A stretch of DNA of 64,000 nt from Bog-473 sp963809715 (GCA_963809715.1 CAWEKO010000007.1:186001-250000), one strand, 5' to 3'; counted from the first letter of the stretch, positions 26,106 through 36,030 are shown. The notes: generated by a model from the letters alone, not told the origin. A program made the numbers and translations.

Positions 26106-26346
26106 GGTCCGGTTTAGGTCAGAAACCGATCATCACCGCTGTTCCGATCGGCTCCAACCCACCTCGCTCGACGCTTGGTGGCGCTCCTACCGGGGACCCT
26201 CCTGGGGGGCGAACGCGAACTCGCCTGGTGAGCTCGAATGGAGCGACTACCACTCACATGTCCAGCAGCACACGGTCAAGGCGAATCGCCCCAACCAAAG
26301 CTGAGCTGTCACCTCGCGTTGCTCCCGCTCGGTGGAGGCCGTTGTC

Positions 26347-26601
26347 GTGAAGCTCAAGCTGGATCTCCATGAGATCTACAACAGAGGGGGCGATATCGAT
26401 CGTGCCCTTCGAGGCATCATCGATGAAGCGATTGAGAAGAAGGCCCGGTTAGTGGAGATCATCCCCGGTAAGGGAAGCGGACAGCTGAAGAAGCGCGTCC
26501 TGCGATTCCTCGACCAGAAGGAAATTAAGCCGCTCTACGACAGAGTCGAGAAGGACTCTCACAATTTTGGACGGATATTCGTTCACTTCCGACCGAAGTA
26601 A
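26347..26601 (+). CDS. Standalone Smr-domain protein
   Basis: An 84-residue small MutS-related domain. It has the N-terminal LDLH motif (residues 4-7) and the nucleic-acid-binding turn IPGKGSG, in which Pro replaces the His of the common HGKGTG motif, followed by LKKRVLRFLDQKEIKPLYDRVEKD. Smr domains are nucleases or ribosome-collision factors in other organisms; this small version has no assigned role. GTG 26347 is chosen because GGAGG lies nine bases upstream; GTG 26332 is an alternative. Confidence 0.85.
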   Translation: MKLKLDLHEIYNRGGDIDRALRGIIDEAIEKKARLVEIIPGKGSGQLKKRVLRFLDQKEIKPLYDRVEKDSHNFGRIFVHFRPK

Positions 26602-26648
26602 TTCGTTACCGGTCGCGTCCGCCGCCGTGAGGGTCGCAGGGCCCAGGA

Positions 26649-27089
26649 CTAGGACCGCCACTCGTAACACACGTCAGGGGCTCGTTCTTCGTTGTCGCCT
26701 GTGGTCTCGGCAGTGGCAACAAATCCATGCGCTTCATAAAATCGTCGGGCGTCCAGATTGCTTTGAAATGTCCAGAGCCTGAGTCCCGTGGGTCGCTGCT
26801 GCTTCGCATGCTCGACCAGCGCCCCTCCTATGCCTCTTCTGGTTGCGGTCGGGTCTACGTAGAGCTGATCGATCCACCCTTGGTCCAGGACCATCAAGGC
26901 GGTCGGATTTCCGGTGCTGCCTGCGACCCAAACCTCGCTGCTTGGAACCACGATCTCCTCGAACCACCGGTGTATTTCCTCATCGCTGTGGATAGGTGGA
27001 GGGATCGAAGGGACCGACGCTGTACGGGAACGAAGCCAGAGCGCGGCGAGTAATCCCGCCTCATCTGGTGTGGCTCTTCGGATCTCCAT
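26649..27089 (-). CDS. GNAT family N-acetyltransferase
   Basis: A 146-residue acetyl-CoA-dependent acetyltransferase fold. It begins EIRRATPDEAGLLAALW, has the core strand and CoA-binding motif IDQLYVDPTATRRGIGGALVEHAK (V/L-x-P-x-x-x-R-x-x-G-I-G), and the terminal LWTFQSNLDARRFYEAHGF. Substrate cannot be inferred. ATG start with GAGAGG about 10 bases upstream. Confidence 0.9.
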   Translation of the reverse strand: MEIRRATPDEAGLLAALWLRSRTASVPSIPPPIHSDEEIHRWFEEIVVPSSEVWVAGSTGNPTALMVLDQGWIDQLYVDPTATRRGIGGALVEHAKQQRPTGLRLWTFQSNLDARRFYEAHGFVATAETTGDNEERAPDVCYEWRS

Positions 27090-27155
27090 GCCACATCATG
27101 CCTCTCGTCCGAGTTGACGGCCCTGGCACGTTCTGAGCCTTGAAACCCACACAGC

Positions 27156-28175
27156 TCACCGCCAACCGAGCTCTGGTGCAATGTCGCTGAGGACCGTATC
27201 GAGGACGTGGGCGCAGTACTCGACGCCGAGCTGATTGGGGATCGTCAGCAACAGGGTGTCGGCGGCGGAAACAGCCTCGTCCTGGGCCAATTGCTTGACC
27301 AGCGTCTCGGGTTCTGCTGCATAGGTCTTGCCGAAGCGCGCCTTGCCGCCGTCGAGGAAGCCGACCTGGTCCTGGGAGTTGCCCTCGCGACCGAAATACG
27401 TGCGGTCGAGGTCGTTGACGATAGGGAAAATGCTACGACTCACCGACACGCGAGGCTCACGGGCGTGGCCAGCTTCGGCCCATGCCTTGCGGAATCGTTC
27501 GATCTGCTCGGCCTGGAGCTTATGGAAGGGCACTCCGGTGTCCTCGCTGAGAAGGGTCGAACTCATCAGGTTCATCCCTTGTTCGGCGGTCCATTCGGCG
27601 GTCTTGCGGGTGCCGGCACCCCACCAGATCCGCTCCCGCAGACCATTGGAGAGCGGCTCGACACGAAGCAGCCCGGGCGGGTTGGGGAACATCGGCCGCG
27701 GATTCGGCTGGGCAAAGCCCTCGCCATTGAGGACATCGAGAAAGACCCGCGTGTGCTCGCGAGCCATGTCGGCTGAATCGAGGCCCTCGGCCGGCAGGTA
27801 GCCGAAGTAGCGGTAGCCCTCAATGACCTGTTCGGGCGATCCACGGCTGATGCCGAGCTGCAGGCGCCCACTCGAGATGAGGTCGGCGGCGCCCGCATCC
27901 TCTGCCATATAGAGCGGGTTCTCATAGCGCATATCGATCACTGCGGTCCCGATCTCAATCGTGCTGGTCCGAGAGCCGACTGCCGCGAGCAGCGGGAACG
28001 GCGAGGAAAGCTGGTTGGCGAAGTGATGCACCCGGAAGTACGCCCCATCCGCACCGAGTTCCTCGGCGGCGATCGCAAGTTCAATGGATTGGAGCAGGGC
28101 GTCCGACGCCGAGCGCGTCTGAGACTGTGGCGAGGGCACCCAATGGCCAAACGACAAGAATCCAATACGCTTCAT
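27156..28175 (-). CDS. LLM-class (luciferase-like) flavin-dependent oxidoreductase
   Basis: A 339-residue TIM-barrel monooxygenase-type protein: KRIGFLSFGHW at the first strand, ELGADGAYFRVHHF, TSTIEIGTAVIDMRYENPLYMAED, and the family block SSGRLQLGISRGSPEQV. Similar proteins use FMNH2 or F420; which one applies is not shown. ATG 28175 starts the conserved barrel and has no clear Shine-Dalgarno. Neighbours are unrelated. Confidence 0.88.
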   Translation of the reverse strand: MKRIGFLSFGHWVPSPQSQTRSASDALLQSIELAIAAEELGADGAYFRVHHFANQLSSPFPLLAAVGSRTSTIEIGTAVIDMRYENPLYMAEDAGAADLISSGRLQLGISRGSPEQVIEGYRYFGYLPAEGLDSADMAREHTRVFLDVLNGEGFAQPNPRPMFPNPPGLLRVEPLSNGLRERIWWGAGTRKTAEWTAEQGMNLMSSTLLSEDTGVPFHKLQAEQIERFRKAWAEAGHAREPRVSVSRSIFPIVNDLDRTYFGREGNSQDQVGFLDGGKARFGKTYAAEPETLVKQLAQDEAVSAADTLLLTIPNQLGVEYCAHVLDTVLSDIAPELGWR

Positions 28176-28459
28176 GACAGATGCAACGCCGCTCAGGCCA
28201 CCATTGTTCCTCGTCAAGGGTGAACGGCGGGAGCCATTTCATCTTCAGTTATTGACTTCATCGGGATTGGCGCGGCGTCACGTCGGCGTCACCGGTCTCT
28301 TCCCGCCCCAAGCTCTCGTTAGATCAGGTGTATCGCGGTCGTCGATTCGCAATTGAAATGCGTAGCACTCGGGGGATCTGTTGCGGAAGGTCGAAGAGGG
28401 ACTTGCGTTTCTCTAGATTTCCTCGTACGACTTCGCCACCGACCAGCGTTGCCGAATCA

Positions 28460-29239
28460 TCAGCTCTCACTCACGGTGACCTCCCGCGGCGCCGCGTGGT
28501 CGAGTGTCCAATCAAGCGCATCGCAGATAGACCGGTAGCCGACCGGATCAAAGGCGTGACCCATCCCGGGGACGACCACAGCGTGGGCTTCGGGCATTTC
28601 TGTGCTCGAGACACCAAGCGAAAAATGGAAAGGAATGAGGTGGTCGTTGCGTCCGTGGACAATAGCGAGAGGAACAGTGCTGACCACCCTCTTCGCCACG
28701 GAGCGGGGCGGCTCAGTCGGATTCCATTCTTGATAGATCCGCACATGGGTATGGCGTTCAGAGAACACCCGACCCAATTTGGTTCGGGCCAGAATGAACG
28801 TACCGAGTGCGCGGAGTCGAAACGGGATGCGCCAATCGGCTGGACTCGAAACCACGACGACTCCCGCCAATGTCGGGTCCGTCGCAGCGTAGGCAATTGC
28901 AGCTACCGCTCCCATGGAAGCACCGACGAGAGCGATACGGCCATGGCTAAGGCGTGCATGGGCTACAGCCGCGGCAACGTCATTTCGCTCCAAGTCGCCG
29001 AGGGTACAAAGCCCCCCGGACTCACCATGACCTCGGGCATCGTAAGAAAGAACATCGAGGGATCGAGCCCGGATGCATTCGGCCAGTCCAACGACGTGCG
29101 GGTGGTCCTTCGTCGCGGACAACCCGTGTACGAGGATGACCGTGGCCCGAGCTTCGCCTTCGCACGACCACGACCGGGTGGCGAGCTCGACACCGTCAGT
29201 CGTGAACAGCCGCGTGCCCTCAACGGGCATTTCGGACAT
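28460..29239 (-). CDS. Alpha/beta hydrolase (monoacylglycerol-lipase-like)
   Basis: A 259-residue hydrolase. Oxyanion motif is VILVHGLSATKDHP, nucleophile elbow GASMGA (Ser near residue 110), the acid Asp lies in IVHGRNDHLIPF and the catalytic His in PGMGHAFD. The YDARGHGESGG block is typical of lysophospholipase/monoglyceride-lipase-type hydrolases. ATG 29239 is chosen because GGGAG precedes it by four bases. Substrate unknown. Confidence 0.87.
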   Translation of the reverse strand: MSEMPVEGTRLFTTDGVELATRSWSCEGEARATVILVHGLSATKDHPHVVGLAECIRARSLDVLSYDARGHGESGGLCTLGDLERNDVAAAVAHARLSHGRIALVGASMGAVAAIAYAATDPTLAGVVVVSSPADWRIPFRLRALGTFILARTKLGRVFSERHTHVRIYQEWNPTEPPRSVAKRVVSTVPLAIVHGRNDHLIPFHFSLGVSSTEMPEAHAVVVPGMGHAFDPVGYRSICDALDWTLDHAAPREVTVSES

Positions 29240-29719
29240 TTCGCTCCCTTGGATCGACCAAAGAGGCGTCAAGCCTGCACGCGGTTGGACTTCACCAGCC
29301 GACCTACCCAAACCGGGCGTCTCCATTCGTTACCCTAGGGTGATCTGGCCTCCGTGGAATCGGGCTTCCAAATCGAGGACTCCTTCACCGCCGCCCCAGT
29401 GGCATCGCTACAGGCAGACGTGCTGCGAGCAATCCAAGACACCCGATCCCGAAACTGCACCAGAGAGCCCCTGTCGCTCTCGTACTTGGAGCAGCGTTGG
29501 CGACCGGTTCTCCGAGCGCGGTGGCGACGAACGTGGCATTTCTCTGCACAAATCCCTGCGGAGACTGAACCTATCTTCCGGTCATACCGTCGTACTGCCA
29601 AATGTCGGGGCTTCAGACCTCACTGCAACCGTCACCATCTTCGGCGGACGAGGCACCCGAGTCGACCTCAGTGGAACGAGCGGGCGCAACAGAAAGCGAC
29701 GCGATCAGCGAGCTTCTGT
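29240..29719. other. Intergenic region, 480 bp
   Basis: No supported gene. A GTG-initiated rightward frame at 29354 gives VESGFQIEDSFTAAP but soon runs through shadow sequence of the next gene. No repeats or hairpins stand out. Confidence 0.5.
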
Positions 29720-30196
29720 TCAGGCAGAAACGAGTTTGCTCAGGCGCGTCAACGAATTGTCGAGGTGCTCGGGGGGGAACGGCGGCCAGTGGTCCTGTCG
29801 CTGCAAGACCTCCTCGGGTACGGCCGACCAATCGTACGAGAGGCTGACTTCGGCCTTCGACGGACCGAGCGGAGCCAGGTCGTAGCGCCAGATCCAGCCG
29901 CCGAAGGCAAGGTTGCCGTCGTCTGCGTCGTATCCCGGCTTCCAGGAGATGGCGTGCGGCGGATCGAACACCTCGACGCGGTTGGCCATTTCGTAGTCCC
30001 CATCCGGATGGTTGGGGTGGTACATGGCCATCCGGAAGATCTGCCCCGATGCCGTCAGGAGTTGGCGGCCGCGGGGATCTCGGACCCAGCCCGTGCCGTC
30101 AATCGCGGCGTGCTTCGCCGGGTCGACGAGGACCGCGAAGATCGCCTCGGCCGAGGTCTTGATGACAATGCTCGTGCTGATCGTTGCGCTCGCCAC
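29720..30196 (-). CDS. SRPBCC (START/polyketide-cyclase-like) family protein
   Basis: A 158-residue helix-grip-fold protein. It opens with ATISTSIVIKTSAEAIFAVL, typical of the first strand and helix of SRPBCC proteins, continues with EVFDPPHAISWKPGY and SKAEVSLSYDWSAVP, and ends in a long helix LDNSLTRLSKLV. These proteins bind hydrophobic ligands; no enzymatic residue set is identifiable. GTG start has GGGAGG about nine bases upstream. Confidence 0.85.
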   Translation of the reverse strand: MASATISTSIVIKTSAEAIFAVLVDPAKHAAIDGTGWVRDPRGRQLLTASGQIFRMAMYHPNHPDGDYEMANRVEVFDPPHAISWKPGYDADDGNLAFGGWIWRYDLAPLGPSKAEVSLSYDWSAVPEEVLQRQDHWPPFPPEHLDNSLTRLSKLVSA

Positions 30197-30354
30197 AGCT
30201 TTTCCCTCCCTTCTCCTGGTCGGACAAGACGAATCTCAGGCCTCATCTCAATGGGGCCGACGGTCCCCGGAAGCGCAGTAATCGGGGATCATGTGCGGGG
30301 GATGCGGTCTGTTTTGGGGAGTGGACCGATGTCGATCTGATCGAGACGGTGTTG

Positions 30355-31188
30355 TTACGAGAGATCGCGCAGGGCGGCGGCCAGCGGCTCGAGGACTCCG
30401 GGATCGAGGGGCGGTCGGAGGTAGACAATGCCCAGCCCGGCACCGACCTCGGCCAAGGCGGCGGCTTGATCGGCCGTGGCCTTTGGGTCGCCGGTGAAGA
30501 TGACATGACTCGAGAGCAGGATCTCACTGGGTTCACGGCCGAGGTCTTCGCAGTGCTGGTGGAGGATCTCACGCTTGCGGGCAAAGTCCTCGGGCGTGCC
30601 ACCCACGAAGTTCCAGTGCTGCGCGAATCGAGCTGCAGTGCGCAGCGTCCTCCTCTCGCCGCTGCCGCCGATGCAGAGTGGAGGGTGGGGGCGCTGTATC
30701 GGCTTGGGCTCGTTGCGGGCGTCGTCGAGTTGGTAGTACTGACCGTTGAGGGAGGTCGTCTCCTGTGAGAGGAGTCCGACGATCACCTCGCAGGCCTCTT
30801 CGAGGCGGTCGCTGCGCTGGGCCGGCGTGCCCAGCTCGATCCCGTAGGCCCCTGACTCCTCCTCGTTCCACCCGGCTCCGATTCCGAGTTCGAGACGTCC
30901 TCCCGAAACAATGTCGAGGGTGCTCGCCATGTTGGCGAGAATTGCAGGGTGACGATAGTGAACGCCGGTGACGAGAGTCCCCATGCGCAAGCGGGTCGTT
31001 GCCTGCGCGAGTGCGGTCAACGTGGTCCAGCCCTCCATGCAAGGCCCGGTGCTGTCGGAGAAGATCGGATAGAAGTGGTCGAAGGTCCAGCCCGACTCGA
31101 ACAACTCGATGTCGTCCGCTGCCTTCCACACGGCGAGCATGTCGGCCCAGGTCGTGTCCTGCGGAGAGGTCTTGAAAGCGAAGCGCAT
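30355..31188 (-). CDS. LLM-class oxidoreductase, F420-dependent type
   Basis: A 277-residue luciferase-like TIM-barrel protein: FAFKTSPQDTTWADMLAVW, FESGWTFDHFYPI, RLRMGTLVTGVHYRHPAILA and the block SGGRLELGIGAGWNEEES, which is typical of F420-dependent actinobacterial LLM enzymes (often TIGR03560-like). C-terminal region AEVGAGLGIVYLRPP fits the family. Substrate unknown. Second LLM gene within 4 kb. Confidence 0.9.
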   Translation of the reverse strand: MRFAFKTSPQDTTWADMLAVWKAADDIELFESGWTFDHFYPIFSDSTGPCMEGWTTLTALAQATTRLRMGTLVTGVHYRHPAILANMASTLDIVSGGRLELGIGAGWNEEESGAYGIELGTPAQRSDRLEEACEVIVGLLSQETTSLNGQYYQLDDARNEPKPIQRPHPPLCIGGSGERRTLRTAARFAQHWNFVGGTPEDFARKREILHQHCEDLGREPSEILLSSHVIFTGDPKATADQAAALAEVGAGLGIVYLRPPLDPGVLEPLAAALRDLS

Positions 31189-31457
31189 GGGTCCACGATA
31201 TGTCCGGACGGCTCGAAGCGCTCGATCGAGCGCTCGCCCCCTCTGAAAGAGTCTCTCGACTCATCGCATCTTCAGTCAGCGGGTCGTCCGATCGGGGAGA
31301 AGGTCTTGCGGCGTCGAAGGGGATGCTGAGGTGAGCCGGGCTCTTGCCTATTGTCCCTCAATGGGGAGACCTGAGATTTCAGGTATCCGAAAGCCCGGCC
31401 CCGTTCGCCTGCGTGATCGGACTCGGACCTACAGGTACGAGGTCCAGGGGGGCGGCA

Positions 31458-32087
31458 TCAGCGGTAGGCGGTGATCTCGAGCTCCTTCTTGAAGTGGTGG
31501 AACGGCGAGCCCGGCCGGTAGTCCTGCGGGACATCGTCGATGGCGTCGTAGACAGCGACGTCGAAAACATTGGACGACCGGATGTCCTCTTCGATGGCGA
31601 CCCCGCACAGTCGGAGCTCGGTGGCCGTGTCGAAGCAGTTCGCCAACAATACGACCTCGTCGCGCAGTTCTTCGTAGCGTTGGCGCGAGATGCGGCCGAG
31701 CAGCGTGTACTCGCAACTATTTGGCGAGACGCCGATTCGGCGACCGATCATGGCGTGGTGCCGCCCATCGTCAATGCAGTACAGGGTGAAATCGTCGGCC
31801 TCCAGGCATTCGCGGATCCGGTCGTGTCGTTCGTGGACCGGCAGGAGGTGCCACTGGATGTGGCGACGCTCCTTCATGGCCCACAGCGCGCCTGGTGGGA
31901 TGGTGTGCTCGGGCTCGTCCTCCTCGAGGGGAGTCGAGATGTCATGCCCCACGAGAGGTTCCTGGGGCACCTCAAAGGTGGGGTCGATGATGATGTCGCC
32001 GGGCTTCGGTTGGCCGCCCTTGGCTGGCACGGCTTCTCCCCATTCGTGAACTTTTTCACCCTGCTCCCCGTCACCCTGACCCGTCAT
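31458..32087 (-). CDS. Conserved hypothetical protein, 209 residues
   Basis: A soluble protein with a charged, Gly/Pro-rich N-terminus and a folded C-terminal part: ERRHIQWHLLPVHERHDRIRE and HHAMIGRRIGVSPNSCEYTLLGRI, ending FHHFKKELEITAY. No known motif recognised. ATG 32087 has GGGAGG seven bases upstream and is preferred to the ATG at 32126. Single gene with large flanking gaps. Confidence 0.7.
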   Translation of the reverse strand: MTGQGDGEQGEKVHEWGEAVPAKGGQPKPGDIIIDPTFEVPQEPLVGHDISTPLEEDEPEHTIPPGALWAMKERRHIQWHLLPVHERHDRIRECLEADDFTLYCIDDGRHHAMIGRRIGVSPNSCEYTLLGRISRQRYEELRDEVVLLANCFDTATELRLCGVAIEEDIRSSNVFDVAVYDAIDDVPQDYRPGSPFHHFKKELEITAYR

Positions 32088-32804
32088 CGGTGCCCTCCCG
32101 TGCTCGCCGTGTGTCGTTCGGCTCAAACCTGGACCCTATCGGCAGCCGGACCCGTCAGGTGGCGCCCTCCCTGGATTGAGGCAGCCGCGGCCGATGAGGT
32201 CTGCTGATGCAATGACCTTCGAGGTTCTTCAGACAGGAGGCTGGAGCATGTGTGGTCGTCACGGACTCAAGGTCGGCGAGAGATCGGATGGGTCCTTGCG
32301 GGTCCGCATGAAGACCTGAGGCGCGAATCCCTTCTTGAACCTCGCGCTGAACATCTCACCACCTTGGGACGCCGCTTCGGCCTCGAGGCATTGGGTTCCG
32401 AGGTCGACTTGATCTGTCCCCTGGGGCCATAGGTGAAGTGCCGTGAAGAGCCGAAGGCGCAGGCTTTCATGACACCGGTGCATGGACGGGTGGCAGAGAA
32501 ATCGAGGCATTTGCCTGCCGTTCCTCCGATGATCATCACAGCCACGCCGTCGCGCCGCCGCCGAGAGCAACGTTCAGGCCAACGAGGCCGAGGGCGGATG
32601 GGCGAAACGATGCCATGGTGCGTCGTCCCTGGGTATGCAGAGACGATCCGCCCGGACCCTGCCGTGGCCTTGTGCCGTTGACCTGGTCAAGCGGGCGCGG
32701 CAAGAACTGGCGTCGTCGATGCAACCGTCAAGCCCTCGGCCAACACGACTCATTTGACGTTACGGTCATGCCCTTCACGGTCGTGTCCTATCGAAAGGAG
32801 CGGG
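32088..32804. other. Intergenic region, 717 bp
   Basis: The longest gap in the window with no supported gene. It contains a 23-codon ORF at about 32248-32319 with a GGAGG upstream whose product begins MCGRHGL, the N-terminus expected for SRAP/YedK proteins, but it stops at once and nothing downstream matches that family. The AAGGAG for the next gene is at its right end. Confidence 0.5.
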
Positions 32805-34280
32805 ATGGAGCCGATCCCGGCGCTTGAGGTCAGCGGAGTGCAGTTCGACGACACCGTCGATGTCGTCGTGGTCGGGCTCGGAGTCGCGGGGTCCTGCGCG
32901 GCCGTCGCAGCCCGGGAGGCCGGAGCGGACGTGCTGGCCGTTGAGCGGAGTGCGGAGTCCGGGGGCACGTCGGCGCACTCCGGCGGCCTTATCTATCTGG
33001 GAGGCGGCACGGCGCTCCAGATTGCCTGCGGCTACGAGGACTCCGTCGGCAACATGGCGGCCTTCCTGCGATCCGCGCTCGGACCTGGCGTGGACGACGA
33101 TCGCCTCGACGCCTACTGCGAAGGGTCGCCAGAGCACTTCGATTGGTTGGTGTCGATCGGCGTGCCCTTCCGGGCGGCGTTCTGCGACGAACCGAACCGG
33201 GAGTCAGCCGATGACTCAGGTCTCGTCTTCAGTGGTGGCGAGGACACGTACCCGTTCGACGAGGTGGCGATTCCCGTGCCCCGCGGTCACAAGCCACAGT
33301 TCATCGACTCTGCCGGTGGGTTTCTGATGGAACGACTCGGAGCCGCCGTGTCGACCGCCGGCGCTCGCGTCGTGACCGACGCCCAGGCCCAGGCGCTCAT
33401 CGTCGACGACGGGACCGTCGTCGGCGTGCAGGTGCGGTCCGCCGACGGCACCCGTGCCATTGGCGTGCGCGGCGGGGTCATCCTGGCGACCGGTGGATTC
33501 ATCCACAACGAGGCGATGGTCGCCGAGCACTGCCCGCTGGCCCATGTGCCCGACGCGGTGTGGCGGATCGGCACCCCGAACGATGACGGTCGGGGGATCC
33601 TCCTGGGGGCCGGAGTGGGCGCCGCGACGACTCGACTCGATGTCTTCGAGTGCGCGTTGCCGCTCGCGCCGCCCCACCGCCTGGCCCGGGGGATCCTCGT
33701 GGACCGTGAGGGCAAGCGATTCATCAACGAGGACACTTACACCGGCCGCATCGGGCTTCATGCCCTCAGCGATCATGACGGTTTCATCTACATGATCACG
33801 GACGACGTGATTCACGAACAGAACCTTCTTGGGCTTCGTGTGAGCGCGGCCGCGGCCACACCCGAAGAGCTGGCGATGGACATCGGCGTGTCGCCGGACG
33901 GGCTTGCTCGCACGGTCCGGGAGTACAACGAGGCAGCAGCGCAGAGCGTGGATCCCGCGTTTCACAAGCGCTCGCCCTACCTGCAGCCCATTGGTGTCCC
34001 ACCGGCCACGGGTATCGGTGCCATAGACCTGCGGGTCGACCACGGTGCCATCTATGCGACGTTCACGCTGGGCGGTCTGTCCACCGATCGCGAAGGAGCC
34101 GCACTGGATGGCGGCGGTCGACGGATCTCCGGTCTCTACGCAGCGGGGAGAACCGCCGCCAGCCTGGCCGCGCATCACTACGCCAGTGGCATCAGTCTTG
34201 GGGACGGGTCGTTCTTCGGCCGGCGCGCCGGTCGCCATGCAGCGCACCGTGCCAAAAAGGCGCACTCCTCGTCGAGTTAG
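32805..34280 (+). CDS. FAD-binding oxidoreductase of the fumarate reductase/3-ketosteroid-dehydrogenase type
   Basis: A 491-residue flavoprotein. N-terminal Rossmann motif VVVVGLGVAGSCAAVAAREAGADV (in two adjacent parts, near residues 19-42), GGTSAHSGGLIYLGGG, the second FAD motif VRGGVILATGGFIHNEAM, and the C-terminal PPATGIGAIDLRVDHGAIYATFTLGGL and AAGRTAAS ... YASGISLGDGSFFGRRAGRHA characteristic of FrdA/KstD-like proteins. Steroid or short-chain enoate substrates are possible. ATG 32805 has AAGGAG upstream. Confidence 0.9.
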   Translation: MEPIPALEVSGVQFDDTVDVVVVGLGVAGSCAAVAAREAGADVLAVERSAESGGTSAHSGGLIYLGGGTALQIACGYEDSVGNMAAFLRSALGPGVDDDRLDAYCEGSPEHFDWLVSIGVPFRAAFCDEPNRESADDSGLVFSGGEDTYPFDEVAIPVPRGHKPQFIDSAGGFLMERLGAAVSTAGARVVTDAQAQALIVDDGTVVGVQVRSADGTRAIGVRGGVILATGGFIHNEAMVAEHCPLAHVPDAVWRIGTPNDDGRGILLGAGVGAATTRLDVFECALPLAPPHRLARGILVDREGKRFINEDTYTGRIGLHALSDHDGFIYMITDDVIHEQNLLGLRVSAAAATPEELAMDIGVSPDGLARTVREYNEAAAQSVDPAFHKRSPYLQPIGVPPATGIGAIDLRVDHGAIYATFTLGGLSTDREGAALDGGGRRISGLYAAGRTAASLAAHHYASGISLGDGSFFGRRAGRHAAHRAKKAHSSSS

Positions 34281-34379
34281 TTCATCGGTCACGGCCCTTC
34301 CCCGGGGTCCCAAACCGAAGTGTGGAACGGATTCGGGTTGGACCCGATGGTCCAAGGAGAGTCGTACCTGTGCGGGATC

Positions 34380-35003
34380 TCAGTCGAACGTCAGCTGCAG
34401 CACCTCCGTCAACTCCCGGAGCGCCTCATTGGTGTCCGTGACCTTGATGGTGTGCATCCCGAGGGCCCGAGCCGGCTTGAGGTTGACCCCCAGATCATCG
34501 AGGAAGACACATTCTTCGGGCTTCACATCGAGGGCGGAGCAGGCCAGTTCATAGAAGCGGGGGTCGGGCTTGCGCACACCCAGAGTCCGGGACTCGAGCA
34601 CGGCGTCGAAGAGTCGGTACACGGCGGCGACCTCGGCCGAGACCTCTGCTTCGGCCGATCCGAAATTGTTCGTCAGACACGCCGTCTTGTACGTCGCCCG
34701 ACACGTCCGGATGGCCGCCACCATCTCGGGTCTGATCTGGCCGGCCAAGCGTTCGAGCACCGCTCGGCCGTCCAGGTCATGCCCGAGAGCGCTGGCCTCA
34801 CCCGACCACAGCACGGCGAACGTGTCAAGGTCCACCTCGCTTCGTTCCAAACGGGCCCAGGCATTGTCGTCCGGATTCGTGGCATTGACGGTGCGGATAA
34901 AGCCTGGCGGCAGTCCCCGCTCCTTTTCGAGAAGGGCGAACGCGTCGAACGGGCTCGACGAGATGACCCCGCCGAAATCGAACAACACCGCTCGTACTGC
35001 CAT
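34380..35003 (-). CDS. HAD-superfamily hydrolase (epoxide-hydrolase N-terminal/haloacid-dehalogenase-like)
   Basis: A 207-residue HAD subfamily IA-type phosphatase. Motif I is VLFDFGGVISSSPF (nucleophile Asp; the general-acid position is G, as in several HAD-IA members), motif II CLTNNFGS, motif III Lys in GVRKPDPRFYELAC, and motif IV VFLDDLGVNLKPA. ATG 35003 has GAGGGGG upstream. Enzymatic substrate unknown; the missing second Asp of motif I could mean a dehalogenase-like rather than phosphatase role. Confidence 0.88.
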   Translation of the reverse strand: MAVRAVLFDFGGVISSSPFDAFALLEKERGLPPGFIRTVNATNPDDNAWARLERSEVDLDTFAVLWSGEASALGHDLDGRAVLERLAGQIRPEMVAAIRTCRATYKTACLTNNFGSAEAEVSAEVAAVYRLFDAVLESRTLGVRKPDPRFYELACSALDVKPEECVFLDDLGVNLKPARALGMHTIKVTDTNEALRELTEVLQLTFD

Positions 35004-35194
35004 ACATGCCCCCTCGTCGAGACCGGCACCAAGTTTCGCAGGCGTGCAGCTTCTCGGTTTCAAACGGGATGACCCGGCACGGTTCGGGCGAACAGCAGAA
35101 TCGAGAGTCGGTCGGTCCGCCCGTTCACCGGCGGTGACGGTGATGACGTCATCGACCGGGCCTGGCGGGCCAGAGAGAAGGTGCAACCGTCCCG

Positions 35195-35890
35195 TCAGCG
35201 CGCCGGCGTCTTGGCAACGCCCCTCCTGTGCTCGACCACCCGGCTGAGGCGCGCCGCCGCCGGCGTCGTGAACAGGAACAAGACCCAGACGTATTTGGCC
35301 TCAGCGGCGGCGGTCCAGGCCAGGATGAGGGAGAGCCCGATGATGCCGAGCACCAGCGCCACCCGGATGCGCGAGGTGAGTTCGTCGTGCGGTGACCGGA
35401 GCTCGTCATTCACGAGGTGGTGGTGTGCCGCATAGATGACGATCCACTGGCTGGCCAGGCTGATCAGAGCCAGGTTCAGGGCGAACAGCGTGATGGCCAC
35501 CGGGTTGCCCCCGAAGCGCCCGATGAGGTCCGAGGTGAAGGGCATCAGGGTCAGCGCGAGCAGGAAACCGAAGTTGCGCCAGGCCAGACCCTCGCTGTGG
35601 CCCCGCATGTTCCGCATCGCCCTGTGATGGACGAGCCAGAACTGAGCGATGATGAGGAACGACACCAGGTAGCTCGTGAGCTCCGAACCGTCGACGTTGA
35701 GCGCGTGCCACAGCTCCTTCGCCGAATTCGTGTTCGTCAACACCGTGCTCGCCGGAACCTGGAGCTGGAGGACGAGGAGGGTCAGCGCAATGGCGACCAC
35801 GCCGTCGGTCAGCGCCAGCAGGCGGTCGATGCCCGGGATGTTCGTGTCTTCCGGCTCGGCCACCGCGCAGAGCATGGCAGATGCCCCCAT
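35195..35890 (-). CDS. TMEM175 family potassium-channel-like membrane protein (DUF1211)
   Basis: A 231-residue integral membrane protein with six predicted helices. The first helix holds the family signature RLLALTDGVVAIALTLLVLQL (residues 22-42), corresponding to the RxxxFSDxxxAIxxTLL motif of bacterial TMEM175 K+ channels, with Leu in place of Phe. Helix pairs SYLVSFLIIAQFWLVHHRAM, NFGFLLALTLMPF, VAITLFALNLALISLAS and VALVLGIIGLSLIL follow. Acts as a tetrameric cation channel in characterised homologs. Confidence 0.9.
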   Translation of the reverse strand: MGASAMLCAVAEPEDTNIPGIDRLLALTDGVVAIALTLLVLQLQVPASTVLTNTNSAKELWHALNVDGSELTSYLVSFLIIAQFWLVHHRAMRNMRGHSEGLAWRNFGFLLALTLMPFTSDLIGRFGGNPVAITLFALNLALISLASQWIVIYAAHHHLVNDELRSPHDELTSRIRVALVLGIIGLSLILAWTAAAEAKYVWVLFLFTTPAAARLSRVVEHRRGVAKTPAR

Positions 35891-36030
35891 CCGAAACGGG
35901 GAATTCCCGCCGCCCGGTGCTCATCCGGATCCCCCGGGGCGCGGGCGCCGGGCCATCATGATCACGCCAGGTGGGAGTGGTGTGCACAAGCAGAGTGACC
36001 TCGTGACGGACTCCCGAGCCAGTCGGTGGT

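Noticed and set aside
32248..32319. ORF starting MCGRHGL with a good ribosome-binding site, resembling the N-terminus of SRAP/YedK proteins
   Set aside because: It stops after 23 codons and none of the downstream frames continue the SRAP family (no NARSE or DGFYEW-type blocks).
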